DNA from: Cymodocea nodosa
Taxonomy: Eukaryota > Streptophyta > Magnoliopsida > Alismatales > Cymodoceaceae
Direction of reading: 5' to 3'
Assembly (NCBI GenBank): GCA_036874045.1
Contig: CM072344.1
Span: forward strand, 15,162,501 to 15,226,500
Length of the DNA stretch: 64,000 nt
Part shown: positions 49,325 through 61,795 of the stretch, one piece after another
How positions within the stretch are numbered: the first letter of the stretch is position 1
Layout: every line of letters starts with the position of its first letter
Translations under genes and position numbers: made by a program
The notes under the pieces: generated by a model
What the model was told of the DNA's origin: nothing
Database searches by the model: none
What the model saw: only the letters and a program-made list of their open reading frames with translations

Positions 49325-50245
49325 ATGAGCAGCGGCGGTTCCGCATCCCATGGCATCAAGGCGGCCTTCTCCTACTGCGTGCAGCAAGTCCGTAGCTACG
49401 ACTACCATCACTACCTCTGCCTCCTCCACCTACCCCCAGCCATGCGGAAGGCCGCCTTCGCCGTGCGCGCCTTCAATGTTGAGACGTCTAGAGCCATGGA
49501 CGTCGCGTCCGACCCTAAGATTGGCTTAATGCGCCTACTCTGGTGGCAGGAAGTCGTTGACAAGATCTACGCCAACAAAGTCGTGGAGCATCCGACCGCA
49601 CAAGCCCTGGCATCCGTCGTCTCTGACCGCAAGATCAGCAAGCACTGGCTGAAGCGCTCCGTCGAAGCCCGGATTGCCGACGCAAGCAGGGACCAGGAAG
49701 GGACCTCCTTGCCTGCGTCGGTTGAGGAGCTCGAGAGGTACGCGGAGAGCACGGCGTCGACGATATTGTACACAACGCTTCAGGCGGGGGGCGTGCGGTC
49801 TACCGCGGCCGATCATGCCGCATCGCATGTGGGCAAAGCTAGCGGGATACTCCTGCTTCTCAAGTCTCTCCCCTACCACGTGAATCGAACGGGGAGGATT
49901 CCTTATATACCGGTGGATGTGGCAACCAACCATGGGTTGCTAGTCAAGCGAAACGGCGTGTCTGCTGTCGAGATTGACTCTGGCGATCGTCTTTCAGATG
50001 CAGTGTTGGAGGTGGCGTCTGTGGCCAGGGCACATCTCCAGAAGGCTCGAGAATTGTCGAAATCGGTTCCCTCCGAGGCGAATCCGGTGCTCTTGCCTGC
50101 CGTGCCTGTGCAGTTCTTGTTGGATTCTCTGCAGAAAGTTCAATTCAATGTGTTCGATTCGAGCTTGTCGCGAGGCATCCTTGGCACTTCCCCCTTATGG
50201 TTCCAGATGAAGCTGAATTGGTATGCTTGGAGCAAGAAGTACTGA
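49325..50245 (+). CDS. NDUFAF6-like complex I assembly factor (squalene/phytoene synthase fold)
   Basis: This single-exon gene encodes 306 residues of the squalene/phytoene synthase superfamily, closest in pattern to NADH dehydrogenase assembly factor 6. Near the N-terminus are YCVQQVRSYDYHHYLCLLHL and AFAVRAFNVETSRAMD, then GLMRLLWWQEVVDKIY and HPTAQALASV. The middle has YAESTASTILY and HVGKASGILLLLKSLPYH, and the end is LWFQMKLNWYAWSKKY. The Asp-rich DxxxD metal motifs of true prenyl synthases are not apparent, consistent with a non-enzymatic assembly role in mitochondria. The start at 49325 matches where conserved sequence begins. The frame stays open upstream to in-frame ATGs at 49193 and 49136, so a longer presequence is possible. 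Role is inferred from family. Confidence 0.88.
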   Translation: MSSGGSASHGIKAAFSYCVQQVRSYDYHHYLCLLHLPPAMRKAAFAVRAFNVETSRAMDVASDPKIGLMRLLWWQEVVDKIYANKVVEHPTAQALASVVSDRKISKHWLKRSVEARIADASRDQEGTSLPASVEELERYAESTASTILYTTLQAGGVRSTAADHAASHVGKASGILLLLKSLPYHVNRTGRIPYIPVDVATNHGLLVKRNGVSAVEIDSGDRLSDAVLEVASVARAHLQKARELSKSVPSEANPVLLPAVPVQFLLDSLQKVQFNVFDSSLSRGILGTSPLWFQMKLNWYAWSKKY

Positions 50246-53200
50246 TGTTATCTTGGTATTCGCTCCCCAAAGAACGATTTTTAGGGCAATTCTGACATTG
50301 TATTGGATGCTCCGAGACCGCAGATCGCTTCTTTTTTTTATTCAACATTCCAGATTTGGATATGGAGAAGTATGCGTATCTCTAACCTCTAGTGACAAGA
50401 GTGGTCACTAATATACTTATCTCAAGTTCCTTTTTTGACATCTGAATAAGCTAAGTATAGATTATCACTTAATATCTCTTTGTTTCCAATTTTGAAGGAC
50501 ACAAACCATTATTCTTTTGTTCACTAATTAGAATGCTCAAGAAAAATGCACAAAGTATATTTATCTATGTGTGTCTGTGCTTAGGAATGGAGCATATCTA
50601 TAGACTTGAGAATCTTGCTTATATACCTTTCCAAATGTATTTTACCTTGATATAAATGATTTAGAAGAACGTCACAATGTCGTATGATAGGGAAAATTTG
50701 ATCGGTAAAGCTTTTCCGAAATCAATAGCAGCTTTAATCATTTTTAAATTATATGAATGTTTTAAACCTTGTAGACCATACAACAAAGTTGGTACAAACA
50801 ACTACATTTGTTCAGTTAGTCAAGGACATTGGAACTTGTAGTTTCTTTCAAGATTCAAATCGTGTAGAATGCAAAAAATACTATCTTTATTGAAAAACTA
50901 TAAAGCTATTACAGGTCCATTCCAAATTGTAGTTCTTTAACTTAAAGTTACCTTTAAAATTGTAATTCTTTTCTCCTTTCTAGATAGCAGGAACTTGATT
51001 GGCTCAATGTGTAAATCTAATGGATATTCTTTTCATAGTATCAAATATGGAAATCAAGCACTTTAACAAGTCCTACATAGATTAATTATATCAGTTTAAA
51101 AAATTATATTCCTTATTGAAGCTAATCCAGTATAAAAATCAACTACCTATTAAGTGAATCTAATAAGTCAAATTGCCCTACAATTACAAATGGAATCTAA
51201 TCAAATACTATTTTTATCAGATCTATGAGAAAAATCAGTCATTTCCTTCCATTATGGGTTCTTGAAAGACACTTGAAATTCCATCAATGTACTCGAAATT
51301 CCAGCAATGTACTCAATGCCTCGGAGACAATTTTTTTATTCAAACTTGATATCAAATATTTTCATAATTTTTCTTCCAAAAGGATTGTGCCATCCTTGCT
51401 TTCAAATTGCTGACTCATTTGTATTTTCATCAAATATCATCTATTTTTATCATACCAGCATACTGTAAGCCCTTGAATCATTCGGATAAAACACATGGTC
51501 AATTTTTTAAATAAATGTGATTTTTATGAGATGCTAAAATATTTTAAATTTCATTTGTAATTTTAAAGCAGCACTCTTTCATTTTCATGATCTAGCATTG
51601 CAAGCTACTGGAAGGTGATGAAACACATTCTCTAGTAGAAAAAGGCTTCAATTCTTAATTTGTTGATGACTACAACGTTTTCTATTATATCAAAGATAGT
51701 TGCCAGTATTTACTTGTTTTATTTCATCCAATTACCAAAGTGAATAGTGACGAACAATTCGTTGATTTTGGTTGCATGGAATGGTGTGCAAAATCATGAT
51801 TTTGTAGAATCTAAGCCCCTACATGTTGTTGCGAAATGGTACCTAGGTTTGGCAAAGATTCTCAGCAAGATTTTTTCAAGAATCCAACTTTTGAAAGGTG
51901 AGATTTTGAAAATTGTAAAAGTTAAAAGGTCCATTTAGGAGTAGTTCTTGGAGAATACAATTTAGTGGCAAGCTCTAGAAACTAGCTTCTAGTCCTTGAT
52001 GCTAATTTCTAGAACTTGACGCTAGAATCAAGCTTAAAAAATGCTCTAGAAGCTTGTTTATTTATTAATGACACCAAGCCAAAATAGCTTATTGATCATT
52101 GAAAAATGACAAAACTCTTGGAAATTCAACAAGAAGAACAAATGTATTTGATTATTTATGTAGATTGAATTTGTTTACAATAATTTCTCATTGATGGTGT
52201 TGATGATATTTACAGAAGTAGGTTTCGAAAGAAACGTTTTTAGTAATTTGTATATGATTGTTAAGACTCATTTCATCACGATTACGCAATAGGCTCTTTG
52301 ATTTTTGGTTGGTGTTGGTTTTTTGAAAATTTGGTGTTCTTTGTCATAATTATGTCATCATTTATTCTAAATTGATTAAATGAGCAAGGACATGAATAGA
52401 AAAATCATAAAAGCTAATGGCTCCTTGGAGAAGTGGCCTTCACTCAACTTCCCTTTGAATGTATAATGCTATCGTTTTTCTATCTTAGAATCAAGGAGCC
52501 TTTCTCTGAATGTATCATACGTATCCCCATGCATTCATGCCCATACTAGCTAATGCAACTCGCCATGTATATAGTTTAGGAATCCATTTACTTGCAATTT
52601 TCTAATTAAAACTCATCTGCTATTTGCATATCTTCCTCACATATATTATTCATGTTCCTTTCATATTTCTTTACTTTGCCTTTGTGCATCCTCATCACTT
52701 GAATATCCAACACAATGATTGGGATAAGTGTGCAAATAGATTACACATACTCAGAGATTACCGAATGGTATGTTAGGATGGTGAAGAAGTCTTTCACCAT
52801 TCCTTTGGTCATTAATTCGAAAGTTGTGAGCAAAATCTTGCAGAAAAAAAACACAACAAGGTTTCTTATGCCTCCTGGCCATTGATTTTTGCAGCAAGTT
52901 ACAGGTTTGAAAGGCTTGGTGAATGTACAGGAGAATATGGCAAGTAACTTTCTCATGACAGTACTTTTATCAACTCTCCCACTGTTCACAATTATATATT
53001 AGAATCTATTGTAAAGAGAAACAATACATCTCTTTGGTCAATAATGACAACTATTATTATCTATTAAAAGAAAATACTCATAGGTAGAACAACTTCAACA
53101 AGAAACTATTCGATCCCCCTCTTTTTTTTGTACAAAGGTAACCACAGTGTGCTTGTTAAAAGCATCGCCAACACTCCAGAAATACATTAATTTAATATCT

Positions 53201-54182
53201 ATCAACAATAAAATTTATATAAAATATTTATTTATTTCAAATACAATTTTCAACGTTAACAGATCTTAAGTTAATATATCTAAATTATAAGATGAATATT
53301 TATAATTTTTTGTTTTGAGTGTCTTGCATTTTTTTGTTATTCCTTATGCTAAAGATAGCGAAGATTAATATACTTTTATAATTTATTCCTTTTGCAACCT
53401 TAATATAGAAAATACTAAACATCTATTGTAGTTATGGTTTTGACATTTTATATTTTCTTTTTAAGTATATTCTGAACTTTTGATGGACAACACCTTCAAG
53501 GAATTGAAAAAATACAATATTTAAAAATATGCTGTATTAACTGTGACTTTAGCTCTAACACTTCTAACGTCAACGTCTTTACCAAACGCAACTTAAATTT
53601 CTCCTTCCCTTCTCTTGGATTATAATGTACTTTTGTTCTTGCCTTTTTTTTTTCCCCTTTATGATTTAATAGAAATAATCTTAATCTTACTTTCAGTGCA
53701 AATTTGGATGTCATTAATGAAGTCCATTTAGTTGAAATCATCTAATTACTAATCTTAATCTCAAATACGTAACTCAACTAATGAAGTATTAATTAATAAT
53801 TAATAATTAATAATTAATAATTATCGAGGTTTCACTGTATTTACGTTCAAAACAAGAAAAACCTAACACAAATCGAGACCAGTGCAAAAGAAGCGACGAT
53901 GGTGTCACACCCACCCGACGGACGAAGCCGACGGATACGCACGACAGCAGCGGTAGCAGCATCCGTGCTGATCTTGCTTGGGGAGAGGAGGTGGAGGTCT
54001 CCGCGAGTCGTGCAATTCGTGTTCTGGTGTTCGGTAGGATTCGTGCAAGTCGTGTTTGTCGTCCATTAAAAAAAGGCTTTGAGATGTTCTTCAGGTTTGA
54101 CGGACGAGTTGAAATGGGAAATATACCTTCCACACCACAAAAAGCATCAGTTGTTCACATTCTGTCCCCCTCCCTTTCTCCC
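50246..54182. other. Intergenic, AT-rich, no gene seen
   Basis: No open frame shows a recognised domain. A copy of the dispersed repeat lies near 53215-53315 and a 7-bp repeat run at 53789-53823. Composition rises in GC after 53.85 kb, approaching the CYSC1 promoter. Confidence 0.6.
53789..53823. repeat. Seven-bp microsatellite (TTAATAA)n, about five units
   Basis: A perfect 7-bp period run of TTAATAA type. Confidence 0.9.
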
Positions 54183-54193
54183 TATATATATAT
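54183..54193 (+). promoter_or_regulatory. TATA box of the cyanoalanine synthase gene
   Basis: A TATATATATAT run lies 43 bp upstream of the first ATG of a tandem ATGATG, implying a very short 5' UTR. Confidence 0.55.
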
Positions 54194-54235
54194 TCCACTC
54201 CACTCCATCCGTCTCCGTAGACAGAGGCAAGGAAG

Positions 54236-57200
54236 ATGATGGCAGTGTTGGTTGCTTCCGTGGTTAGAAGAGCTTGCAACAGCAGCAGGAAGGCGACTGC
54301 TCTCATCCAAAGAAGCTCCTTTTCCGCTCAGCCAGAGGTGGACGCACATGTCCCCATCAATGTCAAGAAGGATATTACAGAGGCATGTCCGGTCTCTTCT
54401 CTCTGAATAGTTATTCCAATCGAGCTGGATATTAATATACTCTTTTGAATGTCATTGTGTCGTTTATCAAAAATTAGCTTCAATCGATTGATTTTTTTTT
54501 GTTTTGATAAATTAAAGGACGTTCCAAGTAAAATGTCTGAGTCTTTCTTTTGTGTGTGGGATCTGCAGCTTATTGGGAGAACGCCGCTGGTTTATCTGAA
54601 CAAAGTGTGTGAAGGGTGTGAGGCTCGGGTAGCAGCCAAACTGGAAATGCGACAGCCAACATGTAGCATCAAGGACAGGTAGTGCATTTTGGCTTCTTTC
54701 CGTAGCCAAGTTTTAAATGCAGCTCTCCTTATTATCTTGACATGGATAAGTCATCGTCGTGTAATATTTCTTTGTCTCTCTGCTGTTTGTGAGAACAGGC
54801 CAGCGATATCAATGATAGAGGATGCAGAGAGAAAAGGGCTGATAACTCCTGGAAAGGTGGGGAATTATTTCTCATTCATTTTATTGCAGAGCCTACTGGT
54901 TTATTTTCTTTCTCTGCCTATCTTTTTTCTTCCACTAGCACACCAAATATGTGATTTGCACGGTCAAAATTTATTTTTTACAATATTTAGCAAATAAATA
55001 TGTATCATTTCACATATATATTAAGAACAGAAATCATATGGCTGAACTTCCCATTCTCCAATATGTGGACTATAGATTGATGCTTTGTGGAGCCAATTAA
55101 GAAAAGTCAAGGAGATCTTGATTATTCTTGCTACTTTCAAATTGATTGATAGTCTCAAGGTTACAAGAACAACTCAATCCGAGACATAATCTTACTACGT
55201 TGTTGCTCTCAAGGTTAACTTTCACCTTTTTTTTTTTTTTTTTGAGAATTGGAGTAGACCAATCTATTGTGGGTTTGTTGGGTTGCAAATAGGATGCACT
55301 CCCTATCACTTCTTCAACGTAGATTTTCTTGCCATTCTTTTGACAAACTACTAGTACTTGAGCTCTTTGTTCATTGTCTTTTGGGTTGGAATTGCAGACA
55401 TTTATCTTTCAAGCTACCTTATACACCTATCAACTCCAACCTTACCAACATCCCCATCTACCTTCTTTCTATTTTTTGTGTCTCAATTTTACCACCTACT
55501 CTCTTGAGTGCATCCAACATAGTTTCCTCACGTTTAGTTATTCAAACTTATCTGGCCGTGATCTTCCTTTGATTAGCATGGATGTTGTCCTTGTGGTCTT
55601 GTCTTACGGTCAAGTACTTTGATGTTATTGATTGTCATTTAGGATCCACAAACACCTTGAATGAACACAATCACCACCCAAAGTCTTTAGCAACTGCTTA
55701 GGACATTTTGCAGAAGATTTTCTTTGTGGTTTCACAGATTCTTCTCCTCCTCTAATGTTAGTGTAAGCATTGGCTGAGAGCTCATACATCATGCTTCCTC
55801 CTTCTTCTCCTATTTTAAGTGTGAAAAAAAAATGAAGAGATGAGAAAGGGGTGTGGAAGATTGTTAAAAGAAAAGAAGACATATAAAAAATAATGAAAAT
55901 AGATACCAACTGAAATGATATCTATATTGCAAAATAAAATGTAAAACCTATACCATACTCCCTTCACTTTGATGAACCCACAAAAGGGGTAGAGGAAAGG
56001 AAGATGTGCTTTAAAGGTCCAAACAATGGTGCTAAGGGTGAGGGCATATTGGAGATGATGTTTTCACGTGGTGATTGGATGAACAGGACTTGATGTGACA
56101 AAAACATACTCACGGAATTTGAGAGGTAGTAAGATGATCTAAAGATGATAAGGAATGCTCCAAGGTGTCCAAGGTGGTCAAGGAAGACCTACTATGTTTC
56201 TTTTTATAGTGAAAAGGGACCTAGGATTGCCTAATTAAGGAATGACCTTCAGATCACACATGACATTATTAAATGGCCATCATATGGTATGGCAGCACCT
56301 TATATGTTGTCATATGTTGGTGGGGGAGGGTGTAGGCTCTAAAGATGTCAATTGATAGTTTTGAGCATGCCAAATTTGGAACATTTGTGATAGATGTATG
56401 GATGTTATCATATACTGAAAAGCTCAAATTACCATGAGACTTTATTGAATGTGTCATCATACGCTAGAAATGTTGAATTATCATGAAACTTCAAAGGATT
56501 ATAGCTCAAAAAATGAGGAACAAGCCTATAACATTACATAAGATTTAAAAGCAGTACTCTGTTGCAAGAATCTTTATAGAGGTGTCAAGATAGGTGTAGT
56601 TGTTAAGCACTTAAGCTTTAGAACGATTTATCTTAGTAAAAAGATTTTTGGAGTTGCCAAGAAGGATATCTACAGTTACTTGGGATAGGATCTATAAATG
56701 ATAAGTTAAAGCCTTTAAGGTGGGTTGTGATTCATAAGAAATAGGACTTTCAATTCTACCCTTCCAATGGAGTGCATGTAGTGGAGTATTTTTTTAAGTT
56801 TAGATGGTATCACTAGATGAAGATGAATAGTGAATTTTAATAATGTTAAGTAAATTAAAAATATTTAAATGATTTATAATGATTTTCAATGAGCATGCAA
56901 TTTGTTAATTATAACAATCTATCCTAATGAGGAGATGAGAAGCAATAAGAAATGCACATGGAAATTTAGTGTTTCAGCCATAACTTGAGCTACATTCACT
57001 CAAGCCTCCCACTTGATCCCATATTAACCTGGTGTTGTTATAAGTCAACACCTTGTGTTATAATTTTCTTGGCCAATCCATCAAGCCTTACCTTCAAATG
57101 CAATCGGATTCCATCCTCACAAGTTGAGGATTTTCCTTACCATAGTCTAATGAACTAAGTTGCTTTAATTGCTTATACACTTGAAGCACTAGATACCCCT

Positions 57201-59724
57201 TGAGTAGCTCTGTTCTTCAATGTATATAATCAATGTAGCTGTATTTGTGTGAGTGCACTTCAAAGAGTGGGGAAGAATGAGATTTTTCTCTTCAGAGAAT
57301 GATAGTGAAGTGCAAGAGAGTGTAAGAAATCTCAAGGTTAAAATTTGTGGCCGGTAAAGCCACATATAAGTAGTGTGGCCTAGGAATGCATGTGTAATGG
57401 TTAAGAATTTTTAGTAACAACTACTGGATCAGTGTGCTATTTTTAAAATTGAAATACCATTTGTTCCATATTCAACTTAATTTATATACCATTTTTGTAT
57501 TCAATATTTCATTTATTAGTCATATTTTTTCTATTACAAAATCAATATGCTGTTTGTAAAATTGATATATCATTTTTTATTTCAAATTTGACCCATCTAG
57601 GTTGATTAAGATGGTATGCTGTTATTGTAACAAGGAAAATTCTTAAATTTCATGTTATAATCCTGACAAAAATGTTTCTAAGTGTATAAATATGATGCAT
57701 GTATTCTATGTGCCATGCTAAAATATAACATGAATGAAAAACCTATAGGGTGTATATAGATGAGAACCTCGTAGGAACTTACATTTTGACCTAGGACTCA
57801 ATAAAGGGAAAGTTACATCAATTGTTACAAATGTAGACACTAAAATACTTGAAGTGCAAGTCCGAAGTCCATGCCCATTTCCTCAAACTTCTTGACTCTT
57901 GCTTATTTCAAGCTTGGTCATCTTCATTTTTTTGTACCTTGTTTAGTGATCTTCATCTTGTTTTATAACTTTTCTTAAGATAACATATATATACATGTGA
58001 AAATCAATTTTTTTTACATCATTATATTCATAAATCACAATATATTTTGTAATTATCAAAATTGCATTAATTAAATGTCTAACATATTTTAGAAATGGTA
58101 CTTTGTGTAGGTCTCTCTAATTTGAAGCATGGAATTCAACTTTTGTTTAGTATCAGACTTGGTCTAACAAAAATAAAAAAAGTCAAGCTTTGATGAAATT
58201 TTTAAAAAATGTTTAGTCAAAGTCTATATTAAAGGCTTAAAACTCTAAGTTTTGATATGAAATTTTAAGGTAAAATAAAGTAATCAATATCTCAAAATAG
58301 TTAAATATTGTTTTTGGTCATTTATGACATTAAAAATATTTCTCTATAATTATAAAAAATGCTTAAAATATGATATTTATATGGAAAATAGGAAAATAGA
58401 CATTTCAAAGTAGATTTAAAGAGAAATACATACTTTCAAGGTAGATCTAATGGGTAATGAGAAATACATGCCTTCAAGGTATACCTAATGAAAATAGGGA
58501 TTAGTCTAATACAAAGCTTACAAACATTAGTAGATGTAAATATAAATAAGAAATATCTACATGAAAATTTCAGAAAACAAAAAACTTCATGAAGACTTAT
58601 GCAAGTAGAAGAATTTGGAGACTTGGAAAGATATAGAAATGAGATAGCAATAGTGACAACTTGGATAAAGCTCCGGTAAGCTTCTCCAACAATACAACAG
58701 GCAACTTCTATTAAACAACAGGTATTGTAGGTTCGTAGAAGAATTTGGAGACTTGGAAAGATATAAAAATGAGATAGCAATAGTGACAACTTGGATAAAG
58801 CTCCGGTAAGCTTCTCCAACAATACAACAGACAACTTCTATTAAACAACAAGAATTGTAGGTTCATAGGAGAAGAAAAATAAAAAAGGGTAGAGAAATGA
58901 GATGAAGAAAATTTCTCAAGTTTAACAATAATTTCAGGCTTCCTTACATCAAATTAGCACAATTGAAAAATTATATAACATTAAAACAGTTAAATGAGGC
59001 TTGGATTGTTGTTGTTAAATAGAATACATTCAGTTATATGAATCCTTTTCTATATAACCATAATTTCACTACATAAGGTTAGCCACCTTAATCTTTTTCT
59101 TCTAAGTATTTCCATTTATATACAAATCTTTGATTAAATTATATAACTTTAAATCTTTTATCACAATTTTTAATCAAGTAGTTTAGGCCTACTTCCTTTT
59201 CTTTTACACTAATTAATTTTCTTCTCTTAACTGCTGTATTCCTTAGTCTTCTAAAGATATGACCAAATCACTTAAGTCAATTTTCTCTTATTTATTTTCA
59301 ATTGGGAAAACTCCTACTCTATTTCTAATAAAATCATTTTTTAACTTATCCTTTACAAAAAAAGTGATATTTTCCCATAAAATCCTTGTAAAACTAGCAA
59401 TTATGTATAATGATCTGTAGCATATATATTGTCTTCTCAGATTTAACTTTGTTTTAACAGACAATACTAATTGAGCCAACCTCGGGAAACATGGGGATTG
59501 GGCTTGCATTCATGGCTGCTATGAAGGGCTACAAACTAGTACTCACTATGCCTTCTTACACAAGTCTTGAGAGAAGGGTGACCATGAAGGCATTTGGTGC
59601 TGATCTAATCCTCACTGACCCATCCAAGGGTATGGGTGGGACTGTCAGGAAGGCTTATGAGCTTGCAGATTCTTGTCCTGATGCATTCATGCTGCAGCAA
59701 TTTGAAAATCCTGCCAATACCCAG
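54236..59724 (+). CDS. CYSC1: Mitochondrial beta-cyanoalanine synthase / cysteine synthase (5' part)
   Basis: This PLP enzyme condenses cysteine with cyanide to beta-cyanoalanine and sulfide, detoxifying cyanide made with ethylene. Exons 54236-54382, 54569-54678, 54799-54856 and 59461-59724 give 193 residues; the remaining C-terminal exons should lie beyond 64000. The N-terminus ([19 protein letters not shown], then about 20 more Arg/Ser-rich residues) looks like a mitochondrial presequence. The mature part has [14 protein letters not shown], the PLP lysine Lys84 in TCSIKDRPAI, and [18 protein letters not shown] at about 112-129. It ends with [19 protein letters not shown] and [12 protein letters not shown], rather than the GNTG of O-acetylserine thiol lyases, favours the CYSC1 branch. 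Intron 1 has a GC donor (GAG|GCATGT), needed to keep frame. Intron 3 is 4.6 kb and the next intron exceeds 4.2 kb. Confidence 0.9.
55370..55690 (+). mobile_element. Faint gypsy-like protease trace in CYSC1 intron 3
   Basis: A shifted reading gives [11 protein letters not shown], then [11 protein letters not shown] a few codons on. This resembles the LGMDWL...IDC part of plant gypsy aspartic proteases, with frameshifts and a poor catalytic-site region upstream. It is a weak, short match only. Confidence 0.25.
58605..58864. repeat. Tandem duplication, 130-bp unit, two copies (CYSC1 intron 3)
   Basis: GTAGAAGAATTTGGAGACTT starts at 58605 and again at 58735. The copies differ at about four to six positions over 130 bp, making this one of the youngest duplications in the window. 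The open frame seen across it on the minus strand is a consequence of the repeat, not a gene. Confidence 0.92.
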
Positions 59725-59819
59725 GTATCTATTGTCTTGTTTAACAATTTAGAGTCTGTTTAAATCTACGTACTTATAGAAGTTCAAAAAAGGAGGAAGA
59801 GGGTGGGGGTGACGAACGT

Positions 59820-59897
59820 GAAAAAGAAGAAAAAAAGAAAAAAAAAAGAAAGAAAAAAAGGAGAGGGAAAGAAAAAAAAAGAGAGAAAAGGAAAAAG
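59820..59897 (+). repeat. 78-bp pure purine tract
   Basis: An unbroken A/G run, mostly A5-9 blocks separated by G, lies about 95 bp inside the intron that follows CYSC1 exon 4. Confidence 0.9.
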
Positions 59898-59930
59898 TGT
59901 AAAAATATTATATTTAAAAAATGATAAAGG

Positions 59931-60367
59931 TATTTAAAAAATACAAGAAATCCTGTTATTTTTTTTTTAAATTTCTTATGAATAACATTCTTCTTATTCT
60001 CACAAACTTTATTTTCTATTTTTTAATTATTTTATATGGGAATTTTTAAAAAGATATTAACTACATTATTAGAATAAAAATTTATTTACACTAAAATATT
60101 ATAATTGATAAAATTTTTAATTATAGAGATTATAGATAACAGAAAGAAAAAAATTAAAAAATATAAGGAAGGAGAGAAGAACAAATAAAAAGAAATAGCA
60201 CATAAATAGTGAAGTATTAAAAAATTACAAAAAATCTTAATATTTTTTAAAGAAAGTATATTTTGTTTGAATATCTATTATATTCTTACAAAATTTATTT
60301 TTAATTTTTAATTAATCACATGAGATTTTTTAAAATATATTAACCACATTATAGAAATAAAAATTTA
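59931..60367. repeat. Diverged direct repeat, about 153 bp, two copies
   Basis: The copy at 59931-60084 and the copy at 60215-60367 share, in order, TATTAAAAAATACAAGAAATC-like sequence, CTTATTCTCACAAA, TTTTTAATTA, then ATGGGAATTTTTAAA and ATATTAACYACATTA, ending AATAAAAATTTA. Spacing is about 284 bp. Confidence 0.55.
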
Positions 60368-61387
60368 TAATTTACTCTATATTATAAATTTATAATTTTC
60401 ACAAAAATATTATATTTTGACAAAATATTCCCCTTCACATGAAGGGGACAACTTGAAGGAAAATCTCTTCGTAGGCATTCAATATAGAATTACTTTTTAT
60501 ATAATTCTATTATTATTGAAATTATCTATCATTAGAAGTTTTTTTCCCCCCTATTTGTACATGATTTAAGAGTAGTCATGTATGCGACCACTATATTTGT
60601 ATTTAATTGATATTTTATACATGAAAATTACCTAGAAAATTTACCTAAGCTTTTTATATGCTTGTCATAACTTGTTTATCTAATTCTTGAATTTCAAGTT
60701 AATATTTTAATTTTTTGGCCATGTCTACGAAAATATTATGTTTCCACTAATACAATCATTGATCTTCAATACATTTCCTTTTTCCAAAAGACTAGTCTTC
60801 GATACGATACTGACATTTAAATCCTGCTTGGAAGCATATCCAAATGGATCCTTAGTATATCTGAATATTAAATCATGTTACATTCTGTTGGATGAAAAAT
60901 ATTGACAATATCCTCCAATTCATGACATGAACAAAGATATTTGCTTATGTTAAAGATACTGTTGAAGTAATATGCAATTGAGTTTAGTTTCCATAATCAA
61001 CCTATTCCTAAATGATCAAATACTCTATCGGTTTATAAAGAGTTTAGGATGAAAAGAAAGCTAGTTGTGAAATAGAAGACCAAACATATGATAGAATATG
61101 AATAAACATCTTGTGATGTATTTAACTAGAAAATAGACTATGCTCCCAAATGATTATTTACTTGGTTTGTCAAATGATACTTAGGCCATAACAAAGCTAG
61201 GTGTTTTATGTCTATTTTTTTCAAAAAATCTAGGTCTTATCTGGTAATCGAAGTTCTCCAACTTCATGTAATATTGTTATTTGATTTTTAGTGTATTTTA
61301 AGAACTCAAAATCTGTTTCTTTAATTTTTATTTTTGTATGGAATTGCATATTAGTATATTATACAAAATTTTTGTGGTTTTTGTAAA

Positions 61388-61795
61388 TTTATTGACAAGA
61401 ATTTTGCACCATTACTTGTTCTTCACATTTTCGTAATATTACAAAATACATAGCAATTAACATTTGTTTTTGTGGTATCATGTATATATTTTGCGTGTTC
61501 TAGTATTCTACAACATTATTATGATTTTCATTGTGCATTTATTGACGAAATCCATGCATCATGATCTGTTCTTCACATTTTCATAATATTATAAAGTGCA
61601 TAATTATTAACATTTGATTTTGTCGATTATGCATATATTTAGCATGCTCTACAATATTCTTATAATTTTCATTATGCATTTTATTGATGTAATCCAAGCA
61701 TCAGACTTGTTTTTTATATTTACAATATATGACATAAATTTCAATAATTAACATCTGCTTTTTTAGTATCATACCTATATTTAACATAGTTTCAC
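61388..61795. repeat. Diverged tandem array, unit 142-150 bp, about three copies
   Basis: Units begin TTTATTGAYRNAAT at 61388, 61538 and 61680. Each contains GTTCTTCACATTTTCRTAAT or a decayed form, an ATTAACATYTG motif, then TATATTT and a closing TTTTCATTRTGCA. The earlier stretch from about 61290 may be a further decayed unit. The array lies in the presumed CYSC1 intron 4. Confidence 0.6.

Noticed and set aside
51600..51900. Possible copia integrase trace (FVDDY-like phrase)
   Set aside because: Only one short phrase matches and no neighbouring integrase motif follows in any frame.
58436..58834. 132-codon minus-strand frame
   Set aside because: It is created by the 130-bp tandem duplication; the repeat length is not a multiple of three and the product is not protein-like.
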